Shown here piece by piece: positions 1-8,718 of a DNA stretch of 32,735 bases. A program made the position numbers and the translations under genes. The notes under the pieces are model-generated. The model saw only the letters and a list, made by a program, of their open reading frames with translations, did not search any database and was not told the DNA's origin. Each line of letters begins with the position of its first letter. The stretch's first letter is position 1. The DNA is taken from positions 1-32,735 of the forward strand of contig JAFGEK010000144.1 in NCBI GenBank assembly GCA_016931625.1, given 5' to 3'. The stretch comes from Deltaproteobacteria bacterium. GTDB lineage: Bacteria; Myxococcota; XYA12-FULL-58-9; JAFGEK01.

Positions 1-71
1 CAAGTCGCAGGCAGGATTTCTGCGAGCACGCGGTCGTAAGTAGCGGATTTCGTGAAGATCGACGGGAGACA
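1..71. other. GC-rich edge segment, unassigned
   Basis: These bases are about 57% G+C by hand count, clearly richer than the AT-rich genes that follow, and the change occurs at the first copy of the 15-base motif. Short open frames run off the left edge on both strands. On the plus strand one ends KSQAGFLRARGRK-stop. On the minus strand an ATG at 70-72 stays open to the edge. I cannot choose among these and recognise no family. It may be the end of a gene or of a mobile element lying mostly outside the window. Confidence 0.2.
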
Positions 72-72
72 T

Positions 73-87
73 TTAGGGACACCCCCT
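73..87 (+). repeat. Dispersed 15-base motif, copy 1
   Basis: TTAGGGACACCCCCT is identical to three other copies in the window (1424, 25027, and 16845 on the minus strand). TAGGG and CCCTA form inverted arms around a 5-base loop in copies where the next base is A. In this copy the next base is G, so the arms are shorter. It lies 3' of the minus-strand outer-membrane-like gene, at the border between a GC-rich edge and AT-rich DNA. Confidence 0.75.
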
Positions 88-105
88 GATAAGAAAAATG
101 ACAGT

Positions 106-672
106 TTATAATTGGAAACCAATTCCTGGGCTGAGACTGTATGCTCCGAATTCAAGTCGCATGTGCCAGTTTTCACTGAAATGCCAGTAAGCACCTATAC
201 TAGCATCCCATGCAAAATTTGAAACTGAAGCCTTGGTTAAACCACAATCAGCTTTGTGGTTAAAGCCTATACCCCAGCCCACTTTGGTAGTAGCAAAAGC
301 TGACCAATCATGAGTTAAGTAAAATTGATAACGTACCCCAGCCATTGGAGTAATTCGCCACCATTTTTCATCACAGGCGGCAAAGGTAAAATTAAAGTAT
401 TCAAAGGCACCACCAGCTTCAAGAAATAAGGCATCATTAACTTCATCAATTAAACCGTCAGGCAATATTGGCAAGCCATACCAGCTAGCAACACCCAAAT
501 GTTTATACGATCCAAATAAATAGCCAAACAACAAACTAAAATCTAAAGTGTGGCGTCTAGAATCGTGTCTTGCAGTATTTTTTAGTCTTGACCAGTCAAC
601 TGCAGCGATAGCCGAATTAGTATATATTGATGCGATGAAAGCAAACAATAAGCTAATACTTAGTCGTTTCAT
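106..672 (-). CDS. Exported outer-membrane beta-barrel-like protein
   Basis: A 188-residue protein. It begins with a clear Sec signal peptide: a KR charge, a hydrophobic run to about residue 20, and an AIA-A type cleavage site near residue 23. The mature part has many alternating aromatic and small residues in short amphipathic stretches (for example GVRYQFYLT and MRLEFGAYSLSPGIGFQL) and ends in a hydrophobic residue after a strand, as in small outer-membrane barrels. Two internal cysteines could pair. A ribosome site (AAGGAAAG) lies about 8 bases upstream of the ATG. No specific family is recognised; the barrel call is an inference from composition. It is a single gene, with PilZ behind it in the same direction about 80 bases away. 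Confidence 0.6.
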   Translation of the reverse strand: MKRLSISLLFAFIASIYTNSAIAAVDWSRLKNTARHDSRRHTLDFSLLFGYLFGSYKHLGVASWYGLPILPDGLIDEVNDALFLEAGGAFEYFNFTFAACDEKWWRITPMAGVRYQFYLTHDWSAFATTKVGWGIGFNHKADCGLTKASVSNFAWDASIGAYWHFSENWHMRLEFGAYSLSPGIGFQL

Positions 673-752
673 TGTTGAAGCTTTCCTTTTTCAGCAATTT
701 GGATATGCATGACCGTCATGCAAATTTGTATGTTAGAACATTAACCTTAAAC

Positions 753-1271
753 TTAAACAAGATTACGGTGCTGACGCTTTGTGTCGATATAACGATTAAT
801 GTGCTCAATATAGGGTAGTTCGATATCTACGAAACGCAAACCCATAAGAGGAATAACTGGTCGATCGACATAGCTGGCGACTTCAGCGCGTGCTGCAACC
901 GGAAAAGCAAGACCTGGTAACTTAAATTCTATATCAAGCATACCCGATCTAGGTCTGCCGGAGCAGCATAATCCCATAGTTGAGACGTTAGTGGCGATAA
1001 AATGAGTACCTGGATCTACGTTAACCCCCGAAATAATAGGGGCCCGCCAAGAACGCCGACGATCTAATTGTCGAGAATGTGCTTCACATTCAAGACGAAA
1101 AAGCTCAGCCGAAAAGGTATCTTCAAGCTCTAGTTGTGTTTGTGGTTCACGGTTATGGTTAGATTGTAGTAAATGGTACCAGCGATCGCTAACCAATAGA
1201 GATTCGTCAGTACCAAAAACAGGAGCTAGATCAACATCGATATCAAAATAAAGAGGGTCGTCGCGCAACAT
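753..1271 (-). CDS. PilZ domain protein (c-di-GMP receptor candidate)
   Basis: A 172-residue protein. The C-terminal half carries the canonical PilZ signature: RxxxR (R72 to R76, in RRSWR) and NxSxxG (NVSTMG, N95 to G100). These are the known c-di-GMP binding residues, followed by beta strands typical of the barrel. The N-terminal ~65 residues are acidic and unassigned. The frame stays open to 1340, but I chose the ATG at 1269-1271 because TTGGAGGGG lies directly before it, while the upstream ATG has no ribosome site. By family it would be a cytosolic c-di-GMP effector for motility, adhesion or envelope functions. No cyclase or phosphodiesterase lies nearby, so the target is unknown. Confidence 0.82.
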   Translation of the reverse strand: MLRDDPLYFDIDVDLAPVFGTDESLLVSDRWYHLLQSNHNREPQTQLELEDTFSAELFRLECEAHSRQLDRRRSWRAPIISGVNVDPGTHFIATNVSTMGLCCSGRPRSGMLDIEFKLPGLAFPVAARAEVASYVDRPVIPLMGLRFVDIELPYIEHINRYIDTKRQHRNLV

Positions 1272-1423
1272 AACCCCTCCAAGGGAAGAGTGTTGAACTA
1301 CTACATAATTTAAAATGTAAATATCGAATCTAGAAAGCAATAGGTCAAATTTATTGCAAATAGTTGCGATATATGTGCAGAGGTTCTATGCAATTAAACT
1401 TAGTTGAAGATATGAGAATTTAT

Positions 1424-1438
1424 TTAGGGACACCCCCT
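1424..1438 (+). repeat. Dispersed 15-base motif, copy 2
   Basis: TTAGGGACACCCCCT, followed by AGGTAAAAGGAG. Its 3' end is about 21 bases from the GTG start of the E2 gene and immediately before that gene's ribosome site, so it lies in the leader or promoter of the E2–lipB–lipA operon. The TAGGG/CCCTA arms are complete here. It is in the sense orientation relative to the downstream operon. Confidence 0.75.
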
Positions 1439-1459
1439 AGGTAAAAGGAGAAATATATC

Positions 1460-2770
1460 GTGGCGCATCCAGTCATAATGCCGCAAATGGGAGAATCGAT
1501 TGCCGAAGGTACTGTAACGCAGTGGCTTAAAAAGGTTGGTGATTTTGTTGAACGTGATGAACCGTTATTCGAAATATCTACTGATAAGGTGGATGCTGAA
1601 ATTCCATCTCCAGCTACGGGAGTATTAAGAGAAATTAAAGTTCATCCTGGGGAGACTGTAGCTATTAATACGGTTGTGGCTATACTTGATGATGAAAGTG
1701 AACTTTCAATTGAGGATGCCTCGGTAGAAAAGACATCGAATGTTTCTAATACCAAAGCGAAAAATACAAATGCTTCTGATAATATTCAAGCGGCTAATAA
1801 TGACACTACTGAGCAAACACGCCGTCGTAATTTGAGTTCACCGTTAGTTCGTAAAATTGCCACAAAACATAAAATTGATATTTCAAATATAGCAGGTAGC
1901 GGAGTTGGTGGTCGCGTAACCAAAGATGATATTCTGCGTTACATAGAAGCTAGTCAATCACCAGCAATGCCTAATGCAAGCAGTTTAAAATCTTCTGCGG
2001 ACATTGATAATAATTTCTCAAGTATTAATATTGAACTGCATCGCAATATACCTGAAGCTTTTCGGCCGCGAGTTTTTTCAGGTGATCGCATTGAAACTAT
2101 GTCGACAATGCGTGCTAAAATTGCAGAACATATGCAATTATCGCGGCGCATTTCAGCACATGTACAAACAGTTTGGGAGGTGGATGTTACTAAAATTATA
2201 AATATGCGCCAAAAATATAAACAAAAATGGCAAGAACAACATGGGGTATCATTAACTTATACTTCATTTTTAATGAAGGTTACTATTGATGCGATTAAAA
2301 CTTACCCAGTGTTAAATGCATCACTTGATGAAAATAAAATTATTTATCATCAGAAAGTAAACCTTGGTTTTGCGGTGGCGTTAGATTGGGGACTAATTGT
2401 ACCGGTAATACATCATGCTGATGAATTAAATCTATTGGGTTTACAGCGTCGAGTTAATGATCTTGCTGCTCGAGCGCGTAATAAAAAACTTTCACCCGAT
2501 GAAGTGCAAAACGGGACCTTTACTATTACTAACCCAGGTGTTTTTGGTTGCCAATTTGGGCTACCGATTATTGCGCAACCGCAAGTTGCGATTATGGGTA
2601 TTGGTGCGATTGAGAAACGACCTGTAGTTATTGATGACATGATCGCAATACGTTCACGAATGTATTTTTCATTATCGTTTGATCACCGTGTCATTGATGG
2701 TGCTGTTGCAGATCAATTCATGTCACAAGTAAAAGCAAATATAGAAGGTTTTAAAGAATCCAACATGTGA
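1460..2770 (+). CDS. 2-oxoacid dehydrogenase E2 (dihydrolipoyl acyltransferase)
   Basis: A 436-residue E2 subunit. Domains in order: one lipoyl domain (about 1-78) with the lipoylation lysine K43 in TDKVDAE; an Asn/Thr/Ala-rich linker; an E3-binding domain (about 124-163, SSPLVRKIA and GGRVTKDDIL); and the acyltransferase domain (about 205-436) with the catalytic HxxxDG as HRVIDG (H409, D413). The start is GTG, preceded by AAAAGGAG. The single lipoyl domain and the MPQMGESIAEG opening fit the branched-chain or 2-oxoglutarate type better than multi-lipoyl pyruvate E2, but substrate cannot be fixed because E1 and E3 are not in the window. lipB starts 9 bases after the stop, which ties synthesis of the carrier to its lipoylation. 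Confidence 0.93.
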   Translation: MAHPVIMPQMGESIAEGTVTQWLKKVGDFVERDEPLFEISTDKVDAEIPSPATGVLREIKVHPGETVAINTVVAILDDESELSIEDASVEKTSNVSNTKAKNTNASDNIQAANNDTTEQTRRRNLSSPLVRKIATKHKIDISNIAGSGVGGRVTKDDILRYIEASQSPAMPNASSLKSSADIDNNFSSINIELHRNIPEAFRPRVFSGDRIETMSTMRAKIAEHMQLSRRISAHVQTVWEVDVTKIINMRQKYKQKWQEQHGVSLTYTSFLMKVTIDAIKTYPVLNASLDENKIIYHQKVNLGFAVALDWGLIVPVIHHADELNLLGLQRRVNDLAARARNKKLSPDEVQNGTFTITNPGVFGCQFGLPIIAQPQVAIMGIGAIEKRPVVIDDMIAIRSRMYFSLSFDHRVIDGAVADQFMSQVKANIEGFKESNM

Positions 2771-2778
2771 GGCTGTAG

Positions 2779-3513
2779 GTGTCTATTAGGCAATTACGTA
2801 TTGAGCGAATGGGACGGGTAGCCTATTTGCCAATGCTTGCTTTACAAGAAGCTCGGCACCAAGAAGTTTATGCAGGTTTTGGTCCAGAAACACTATTTCT
2901 TCTAGAACATTACCCGGTGATAACTCTCGGTAAAAATGCCAAAAGAGAAAACGTGCTATATTCTGAGGTCGAATTAAAACAAAAAGAGGTTGAACTTATC
3001 GCCACGGGTCGTGGAGGTGATGTTACTTATCATGGTCCCGGGCAAATTGTTGGATATTTTATTTTAACCCTAGGTCAAGGCGAACAAGACATTAAAGGGT
3101 ATGTAAATCGTATTGAAGAAATACTTCTTCGAACTCTTGCAGATTTTAATATTAAAGCTGCGCGTACTGAAGGTAAACGTGGAGTATGGGTTCAAAATAA
3201 AAAAATTGGTGCTATTGGTGTTAGAGTTTCTCGTTGGGTAACTATGCATGGTTTTGCTTTAAATATTACTACAGATTTAAAAGCTTTTGATTTAATCGTT
3301 CCTTGTGGTCTTCATGATTGTGGAGTTACTTCATTTGCCCAGCTTGGATGCATGGCAAGTATTCATAAAGTTGAAGATAGACTAATTGTAAATTCGGGGG
3401 CAGTATTAGGGCGAAATCCTTATGAGGCATCTGCAAGTGCACTGCCGCAATTTTACAGTTCTAATCAAAAGATTATTGTGAATAATTTTATAAACGGAAC
3501 TTATCATGAGTGA
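2779..3513 (+). CDS. lipB: Octanoyltransferase LipB
   Basis: This enzyme transfers octanoate from acyl carrier protein to the lipoyl domain lysine, the first step of de novo lipoylation. The 244-residue protein has the family signatures RGGDVTYHGPGQ, a KIGAIGVR segment with the catalytic lysine (K142), and VPCGL with the acyl-carrying cysteine (C176). About 25 residues past the usual core form an unconserved tail. The start is GTG with GAGG about 7 bases upstream, formed at the E2 stop codon. The gene overlaps lipA by 8 bases, so translational coupling in the E2–lipB–lipA operon is likely. Its substrate is probably the E2 made just upstream. Confidence 0.95.
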   Translation: MSIRQLRIERMGRVAYLPMLALQEARHQEVYAGFGPETLFLLEHYPVITLGKNAKRENVLYSEVELKQKEVELIATGRGGDVTYHGPGQIVGYFILTLGQGEQDIKGYVNRIEEILLRTLADFNIKAARTEGKRGVWVQNKKIGAIGVRVSRWVTMHGFALNITTDLKAFDLIVPCGLHDCGVTSFAQLGCMASIHKVEDRLIVNSGAVLGRNPYEASASALPQFYSSNQKIIVNNFINGTYHE

Positions 3514-4435
3514 AATAACCGAAATAGTTGCAGTTGATAATCATGATCAACCACCACGACGTCCACCATGGTTGCGAGCAAAAATAAACGATAATGATAC
3601 TTATCGCGAAATTGGTCGTTTGCTTAATAAGCTTTCATTAAATACAGTTTGTCAATCAGCGCGTTGTCCGAACATTTGGGAGTGTTGGGGGCAACATCGA
3701 ACCGTAACTTTTATGATAATGGGAGATATATGCACACGTGCTTGTCGTTATTGTGCGGTTACCAAGGGTAAAGCGCCGGCAGCGCTTGATATTAACGAGC
3801 CGCAAAATATTGCTAAAGCAGTACAGCAATTAGGTTTAGCACATGTGGTGGTTACTAGTGTTGATCGTGATGACTTGGCGGACTATGGGGCTGCACATTT
3901 TATAGCGACTATAAATTATATTCGCGAACTTAACCCTAAGTGTCGTATTGAAATATTGACTCCAGATTTTCAAGGTAATGAGCAAGTTATTAATAAAGTT
4001 CTTGCAGCTAGCCCTACTGTTTTTGGACATAACCTTGAAACAGTAGCTAATCTATTTGCCTATCTTCGCCCCCAGGGTTCATATACAACATCACTTAAAT
4101 TACTTGCGCAAGTGGCGTATCATAACAAAGTGTCGCAGCAAAAAATTATAACTAAAAGTGGTATTATGGTGGGTTTAGGTGAAGAGATAAGTGATATTTT
4201 AAGTGCTATGGAGGACTTACGAGAGCATAGTTGTGAAATATTGACTATTGGGCAATATCTTAATCCAACTAAACAACATGCTTGTGTTAAAAAAATTTAT
4301 ACTCCTGATGAATTTATAATGTTGCGTAATGAAGGATTAAAGCGTGGTTTTTATAATGTAATTAGTGGGCCGTTGGTGCGTAGTTCATACCATGCGCATG
4401 AGCATGTTATAGGCGCTACCAGCACCGGGATTTAA
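3506..4435 (+). CDS. lipA: Lipoyl synthase LipA (radical SAM)
   Basis: It inserts two sulfurs into protein-bound octanoyl groups. The 309-residue protein has both iron-sulfur sets. The auxiliary cluster cysteines are C49, C54 and C60 (CQSARCPNIWEC, a Cx4Cx5C pattern). The radical SAM cluster cysteines are C76, C80 and C83 (CTRACRYC, Cx3Cx2C). The C-terminal RSSY motif (292-295), whose serine ligates the auxiliary cluster, is present. Length and motif spacing are normal. The ATG lies inside the end of lipB. The preceding AT-rich context has no strong ribosome site, consistent with coupling to lipB. Confidence 0.96.
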   Translation: MSEITEIVAVDNHDQPPRRPPWLRAKINDNDTYREIGRLLNKLSLNTVCQSARCPNIWECWGQHRTVTFMIMGDICTRACRYCAVTKGKAPAALDINEPQNIAKAVQQLGLAHVVVTSVDRDDLADYGAAHFIATINYIRELNPKCRIEILTPDFQGNEQVINKVLAASPTVFGHNLETVANLFAYLRPQGSYTTSLKLLAQVAYHNKVSQQKIITKSGIMVGLGEEISDILSAMEDLREHSCEILTIGQYLNPTKQHACVKKIYTPDEFIMLRNEGLKRGFYNVISGPLVRSSYHAHEHVIGATSTGI

Positions 4436-4443
4436 GTCAACTA

Positions 4444-4575
4444 ATGCATGGTGAAGAAGGATACGCTTCTGGTATCACCGGTGGGCACTCTGCTAGCAGC
4501 AAGTTAGGGTCTTATGAATCAGCAACTCGTATTAGTTATGTATCAACAACAATAGGCAGTGAACTAGGCAACTAA
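4444..4575 (+). CDS. Possible 43-residue small ORF after lipA
   Basis: ATG to TAA, starting 8 bases after the lipA stop and ending 5 bases before the stop of the convergent HEAT-repeat gene. The peptide is rich in Gly, Ser and Thr (begins MHGEEGYASGITGG). No clear ribosome site precedes it. It contains two perfect palindromes, CACCGGTG (4476-4483) and CTGCTAGCAG (4490-4499), which could instead be structural elements in the space between convergent genes. Nothing similar is recognised, and a chance ORF is quite possible. Confidence 0.25.
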   Translation: MHGEEGYASGITGGHSASSKLGSYESATRISYVSTTIGSELGN

Positions 4576-4580
4576 ATTTG

Positions 4581-6881
4581 TTAGTCGTTTAAAAAATCAA
4601 CACTGCACATACCTGGGGCAACACCTTCAAATAAAATCGTGCCAGCAATATCTGTATGGCCATAAGCAATACGATCACCACAAATAAGACGAGCTTCATT
4701 TTCTGGCAGTGGGTTTATGCCATCATTCATAGCAATTTCTACCCAGTCACCAAGTGGTTCAATATGAGCATTATAAAATTCATCTCCAATAGCAATTTGT
4801 AATTCAAGTGGGCGACGAAGTTCAAAAAAGAGTAAGTCGTTAAGCGGGTGTTGAATAATATTTTCACCAATTTGTAGTTCATATGCCATGTAATCAACTA
4901 GATATCGGTGATGCCCGTTAAGGCCGAACAAAGAAATATGTATTTTGCTATCATGAGGTAACACTTTAGTATTAATATTTACTTTTAAATTAGCATATTT
5001 TGAACCGGCGCCAATAACACGGTATTGAAGTTTTGTATTATCGATATTTGAGAGAAGTTGTTTGTTTTTGGGAATAAGGTTTTGTGTATTTGCAAATCGA
5101 TTGATTTCTCGATTTAATAATTCACGCTGTTGTTCATTGGTAGCATTAGAGTTAGATGAAAATTTTGAAAAGCTATTAGCAATAATTAATTGAGCTGTAG
5201 CTCGTATCTTAGTTCGGCGATTTTCATCATTTTCCCAAGCACTAAGAAATTTATTAATTCGTTTATCTTTTAATTGTACTAAAGCTACTGCCAATGCCTC
5301 TTTCGTTTGACGGTCATTTGCAAACTGTAAAGAATCCCAAAGAATATTGTTAGCTTTAGTGTCACCAATACGTGCAAGCGCCAATGCCGCCTCAATTATT
5401 AGTTGCTGACAGCTTTCATTTTCAAGGCAGTTTTGTCGTGAATCGAGATTACCGATTGAAGCTAAAGTTCGGATACGTTGTTTTGATAAGATATTAAAGT
5501 CAGTATCATAAGCCAATAGCGCCGATAATAATGTCTCATCATCGTTTGCTTTTTTTATGATAGGAAAAAGTAGTTTGGCCATTGTGGTTGTACGGTATTT
5601 TGCTAAATATGAAATAAGTTTAGCACGAATAAAATCATCCTGGGTTGTTTTAGCTAATTTGATAAGAGGTCTACTTTCATGGTTAGAAACAATAGGTTGT
5701 TGCATCAAGCTAGCCGCCGCAGCCTGACTAATCTCTGTATTGGTACTGTTTAGAAAATAGATTAAGCGTGGGATATTAGTTAAATCGGGGTAACTACCAA
5801 GTGCAATGACAGCAGCAGCTTGAAGTTTTAGTTCAGTCGTATCGATAAGAGGAAATATTTGGGCGATGCCACCTGAGCACTTTAGACGAGATAAAGCTAA
5901 TAATAGATAACGTTGGACTTCGAAATGCTTTTCATTTTTTAGTGCCTGTAAAACAATTGGACAAGATTCAATAAACCCAATGGCTTCAATTGCTTGGGCA
6001 GCATATTTTTTACTTTTTATTGTTATGTCATCATCGATTTTAGTGTCAGTATTATCTTCAGTAAGTTGCTCATCATTATATGTTGGGTTTGTAAAGGCCT
6101 GTTCGGCGAGAAGACGTGCAGCGTCATTTTTTAACAATCGTAATGATAAATAAAGAACCGGATTTGTGTTTAGCAATGGGGCAATTGCGGTAGTAGCGTT
6201 CGGTGAATCTGCAATTACTAATATATGAGCAAAAGGTGGTTGTGGGTTTTTTGTGTTCCAAGCTTCAAGGGCACTGAACCATTCGTTAGGATATTGGTCA
6301 ACATTATCTGGAGTATATCGTAAAAGAAAAGTCGCTGTCGGGAGGCGAAGAGCGTCATTTTCTTTAGCGCAGTCCATCCATTTGTTGGCATATTTGTTGT
6401 ATATTTCTTCAGGGGTTACTTTTTCAGAAGAATCTAACGAGTTAATTATTTGCAGTAAATCTTCAGAACAACCTACATAGTTTAAATTTAAAATCCAAAG
6501 AGCAAATTCATCATGGGTAATTTTATTGCGAATTAGACGTAAGACTTTTAGATGATGCTTTTGAGGCAAACTAGCAAAGTTTTGTTGTACTATTGCCGCC
6601 CAAGTCATAAAATCTTTTAAAGATAATGGGGATATCTGTTCGATAGCAGTCTGTAGCATTTCATCGTCAGTGGCGGCTAACAGTTCAGCCCATAAACGAT
6701 CCGCTAACTGTGAGCTAGTCTCCTCACGGTTTACGAATTCGTCAGTTTTTATATTATATTCTTTTATAGATCGCGATTTTTCAAATTCAGTGGACTCATT
6801 TGCAAAAGCTGTAACGGGAGCACAAAAAAATAAATCAGTGAAACAAAGCGAAATATAAATAACAATAGATTTTATAAGCAT
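4581..6881 (-). CDS. Exported HEAT-repeat protein, unknown function
   Basis: A 766-residue protein with a signal peptide (hydrophobic run about 5-25, likely cleavage near AFA-NE). Most of the chain is alpha-helical. From about 290 to 560 there are HEAT/PBS-lyase type repeats with the recurring pattern AAxALGxxxxxxxxPxLIxxL, for example AAAVIALGSYPDLTNIPRLI. From about 640 the character changes to beta-rich. The end (GHTDIAGTILFEGVAPGMCSVDF) resembles Cna-B or carboxypeptidase-regulatory-like beta sandwiches. The likely location is the periplasm, acting as a binding scaffold; the function is unknown. The gene stands alone, divergent from the lipoprotein at 7090. Its ribosome site is weak. Confidence 0.75.
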   Translation of the reverse strand: MLIKSIVIYISLCFTDLFFCAPVTAFANESTEFEKSRSIKEYNIKTDEFVNREETSSQLADRLWAELLAATDDEMLQTAIEQISPLSLKDFMTWAAIVQQNFASLPQKHHLKVLRLIRNKITHDEFALWILNLNYVGCSEDLLQIINSLDSSEKVTPEEIYNKYANKWMDCAKENDALRLPTATFLLRYTPDNVDQYPNEWFSALEAWNTKNPQPPFAHILVIADSPNATTAIAPLLNTNPVLYLSLRLLKNDAARLLAEQAFTNPTYNDEQLTEDNTDTKIDDDITIKSKKYAAQAIEAIGFIESCPIVLQALKNEKHFEVQRYLLLALSRLKCSGGIAQIFPLIDTTELKLQAAAVIALGSYPDLTNIPRLIYFLNSTNTEISQAAAASLMQQPIVSNHESRPLIKLAKTTQDDFIRAKLISYLAKYRTTTMAKLLFPIIKKANDDETLLSALLAYDTDFNILSKQRIRTLASIGNLDSRQNCLENESCQQLIIEAALALARIGDTKANNILWDSLQFANDRQTKEALAVALVQLKDKRINKFLSAWENDENRRTKIRATAQLIIANSFSKFSSNSNATNEQQRELLNREINRFANTQNLIPKNKQLLSNIDNTKLQYRVIGAGSKYANLKVNINTKVLPHDSKIHISLFGLNGHHRYLVDYMAYELQIGENIIQHPLNDLLFFELRRPLELQIAIGDEFYNAHIEPLGDWVEIAMNDGINPLPENEARLICGDRIAYGHTDIAGTILFEGVAPGMCSVDFLND

Positions 6882-7089
6882 ATACGTACCTAAAATTATT
6901 AATAAAAAGTTTGTGAAATAATTTTGACATAATATATTGCAATTGTTTACTCATTTTTTATGGATGGATTATTAGGACCGATTTTAATTGATAATTCTTA
7001 AAAAGCAATGTACAAGGCTTTTTTTATTTCTGATCTAGCCAGTTTTAATTGTTATGGTGTATGTATTATTTACCAGAAGGGGGATAATT

Positions 7090-7755
7090 ATGAAAATGAC
7101 ATTGATTATTTCTAATTGTGAGCGAATAGCTGTTGTTGTCGGTTTATTAATGTTTTCAGCGTGTGGTCCCTCAAAAGTTATTCACCCAACAATGCTACCA
7201 AAAATTCCTGTGGTTCCAACCAAAAAGCAGATTGTGGTAAGCGAAGTACAATATGATGTACGTGTCGTACCGCCCAATGTGACTAGTTTTATGGAATGTG
7301 TAAGTCGCGAGACTTTTAGCCAATTGCAAAAATCAGGTTTTTTACCTGATACTATTCTCGAGCGCGATGCCATATCAAGAGATGCAAAAACCAAACGCTA
7401 TCTTATTCGTTATCGGGTTAATGATTTTAAAGAAATAATTGATGGGAATGCAATGTGTCCAAATGATAATACGATAGAGATATTAGTTCAGATGAAATTT
7501 TATGATGTAACTGGCGTGAAATTACATAAAACCAGCACGGTTGAAGCAAGTGTTACTTATGAAAGCAATATGTTTGATACTACAGCAATTAAACCATTAT
7601 TTATGACTGAATATCATCTTTTAGCAAAAGGCAAAGTTTCAATGGGTGATAAGGGTTCTGAACGTATTGCCTATTCTCGTGCTATGGCAAGCGAGTTAGC
7701 AACACAACTAGTTATAAAAACCGCTGAAGCACTACACGCTCGTTGGCCTAAGTAA
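7090..7755 (+). CDS. Lipoprotein of unknown function
   Basis: A 221-residue protein with a lipoprotein signal: a hydrophobic segment (VVVGLLMFSAC) ending in the lipobox FSAC. The frame opens at 7054, but I chose the ATG at 7090 because AGAAGGGGGA lies about 5 bases before it. The mature part has mixed alpha/beta character, two further cysteines (in SFMEC and NAMCPND) and a Lys-rich C terminus. It ends 18 bases from the convergent btuF stop. It is divergent from the HEAT-repeat gene, with about 208 bases between; a TATTAT -10-like hexamer lies shortly upstream of the ribosome site. No family is recognised. Confidence 0.7.
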   Translation: MKMTLIISNCERIAVVVGLLMFSACGPSKVIHPTMLPKIPVVPTKKQIVVSEVQYDVRVVPPNVTSFMECVSRETFSQLQKSGFLPDTILERDAISRDAKTKRYLIRYRVNDFKEIIDGNAMCPNDNTIEILVQMKFYDVTGVKLHKTSTVEASVTYESNMFDTTAIKPLFMTEYHLLAKGKVSMGDKGSERIAYSRAMASELATQLVIKTAEALHARWPK

Positions 7756-7773
7756 TACTTATGGCGTATTATC

Positions 7774-8718
7774 TTACTCATATACTGCGGCAAACAAAAG
7801 CTCGGCAGCATCAAGCATTGCAGGTCCAGCGTTATCAATAAGTTGTGAGGGTAACTCAATAATTTGACCATCTTTGGTGCATGCTGATAAGTTTTTAAGG
7901 CCAGAGTGTTGGCAGATAAATTGCTTCATACCATTTTTAGTAACAATTATTTCTGGAGCAAGAGTTAATATATCTTCTGTGCGGTAATGTGGCCAAGCTT
8001 GATAGTTATTAAGTGCGGCAACATCAATTAAACCTGCATAGGTTAGAATATCATGATAACTAGTACCAATGGTGCCACCAAATAAAGTTGATCCCATAGT
8101 AGCCAAGTAAATAGCGCGTTTGCGTGATGTAATATCAAGGGTCGCAGCAATAGAGCGTAAGCGTCGTAAAAAACTTTTAGTAAAACGTAAACCACGATCA
8201 TTGTGACCGATAAGTTTAGCAATTTGATGTGCTTGTTGAATTAGTGATTCAACACCATGCATTTCTCCAAGATCAAAGACTTCAATACCAGCTTCGCGTA
8301 AACGAGCAACACTACGAGCATTACTACTACCGCTGCTATTAACAAGTACTAAATCAGGTACCAGGGTAAAAATAGTTTCTGGCTCAGCAATATTAGCGCT
8401 AATATTTTTACCCACATACTGATATCCCCATGGTGACTGTTGCGCACCATAAGGTGAGAAAGTAATAATGCGATTAGGTTCACATAATTCAAATAATAAG
8501 CGATCGGCTATTGGGCTTTGTGAAACGATCCGCTGAAAGTTACGAATTTTAACAATATGTCCGGTTGCATCGGCAATAGTAGTAGCTTTATCAGAATGTT
8601 TTATCTCAGGGTGAGCACCTATATTTTGATTGCCATTATGATAACTTAAGCCAAATATTAAAGCCAAAATAATAGCAATAATAAAGCTACTGATATTTGC
8701 CCAGGTAATTGCTTTCAT
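7774..8718 (-). CDS. btuF: Cobalamin ABC transporter substrate-binding protein
   Basis: A 314-residue class III (BtuF/TroA-like) periplasmic binding protein. An N-terminal hydrophobic segment (about 10-27) has no lipobox cysteine, so the protein is either a cleaved periplasmic form or membrane-anchored. Family traits are the RIVSQSPIADRLLFEL opening strand and helix, the long central helix region around GVESLIQQAHQIAKLIG, and the second lobe with GTSYHDILTYAGLIDVA. It would deliver B12 to BtuCD. Its ATG overlaps the btuD stop by one base (TAATG-type coupling). It is last in the riboswitch-led operon, which supports cobalamin over iron or haem as substrate. Confidence 0.87.
   Translation of the reverse strand: MKAITWANISSFIIAIILALIFGLSYHNGNQNIGAHPEIKHSDKATTIADATGHIVKIRNFQRIVSQSPIADRLLFELCEPNRIITFSPYGAQQSPWGYQYVGKNISANIAEPETIFTLVPDLVLVNSSGSSNARSVARLREAGIEVFDLGEMHGVESLIQQAHQIAKLIGHNDRGLRFTKSFLRRLRSIAATLDITSRKRAIYLATMGSTLFGGTIGTSYHDILTYAGLIDVAALNNYQAWPHYRTEDILTLAPEIIVTKNGMKQFICQHSGLKNLSACTKDGQIIELPSQLIDNAGPAMLDAAELLFAAVYE

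Noticed and set aside
111-123. ATTGGAAACCAAT inverted repeat as a terminator
   Set aside because: It lies inside the coding end of the outer-membrane-like gene and has no T-run.
6918-6960. TTGACA upstream of the lipoprotein gene as a promoter
   Set aside because: No acceptable -10 lies at the right distance, and it is more than 120 bases from the start.
7321-7770. Minus-strand ORFs overlapping the lipoprotein gene
   Set aside because: They conflict with a frame that has a strong ribosome site and a lipobox.
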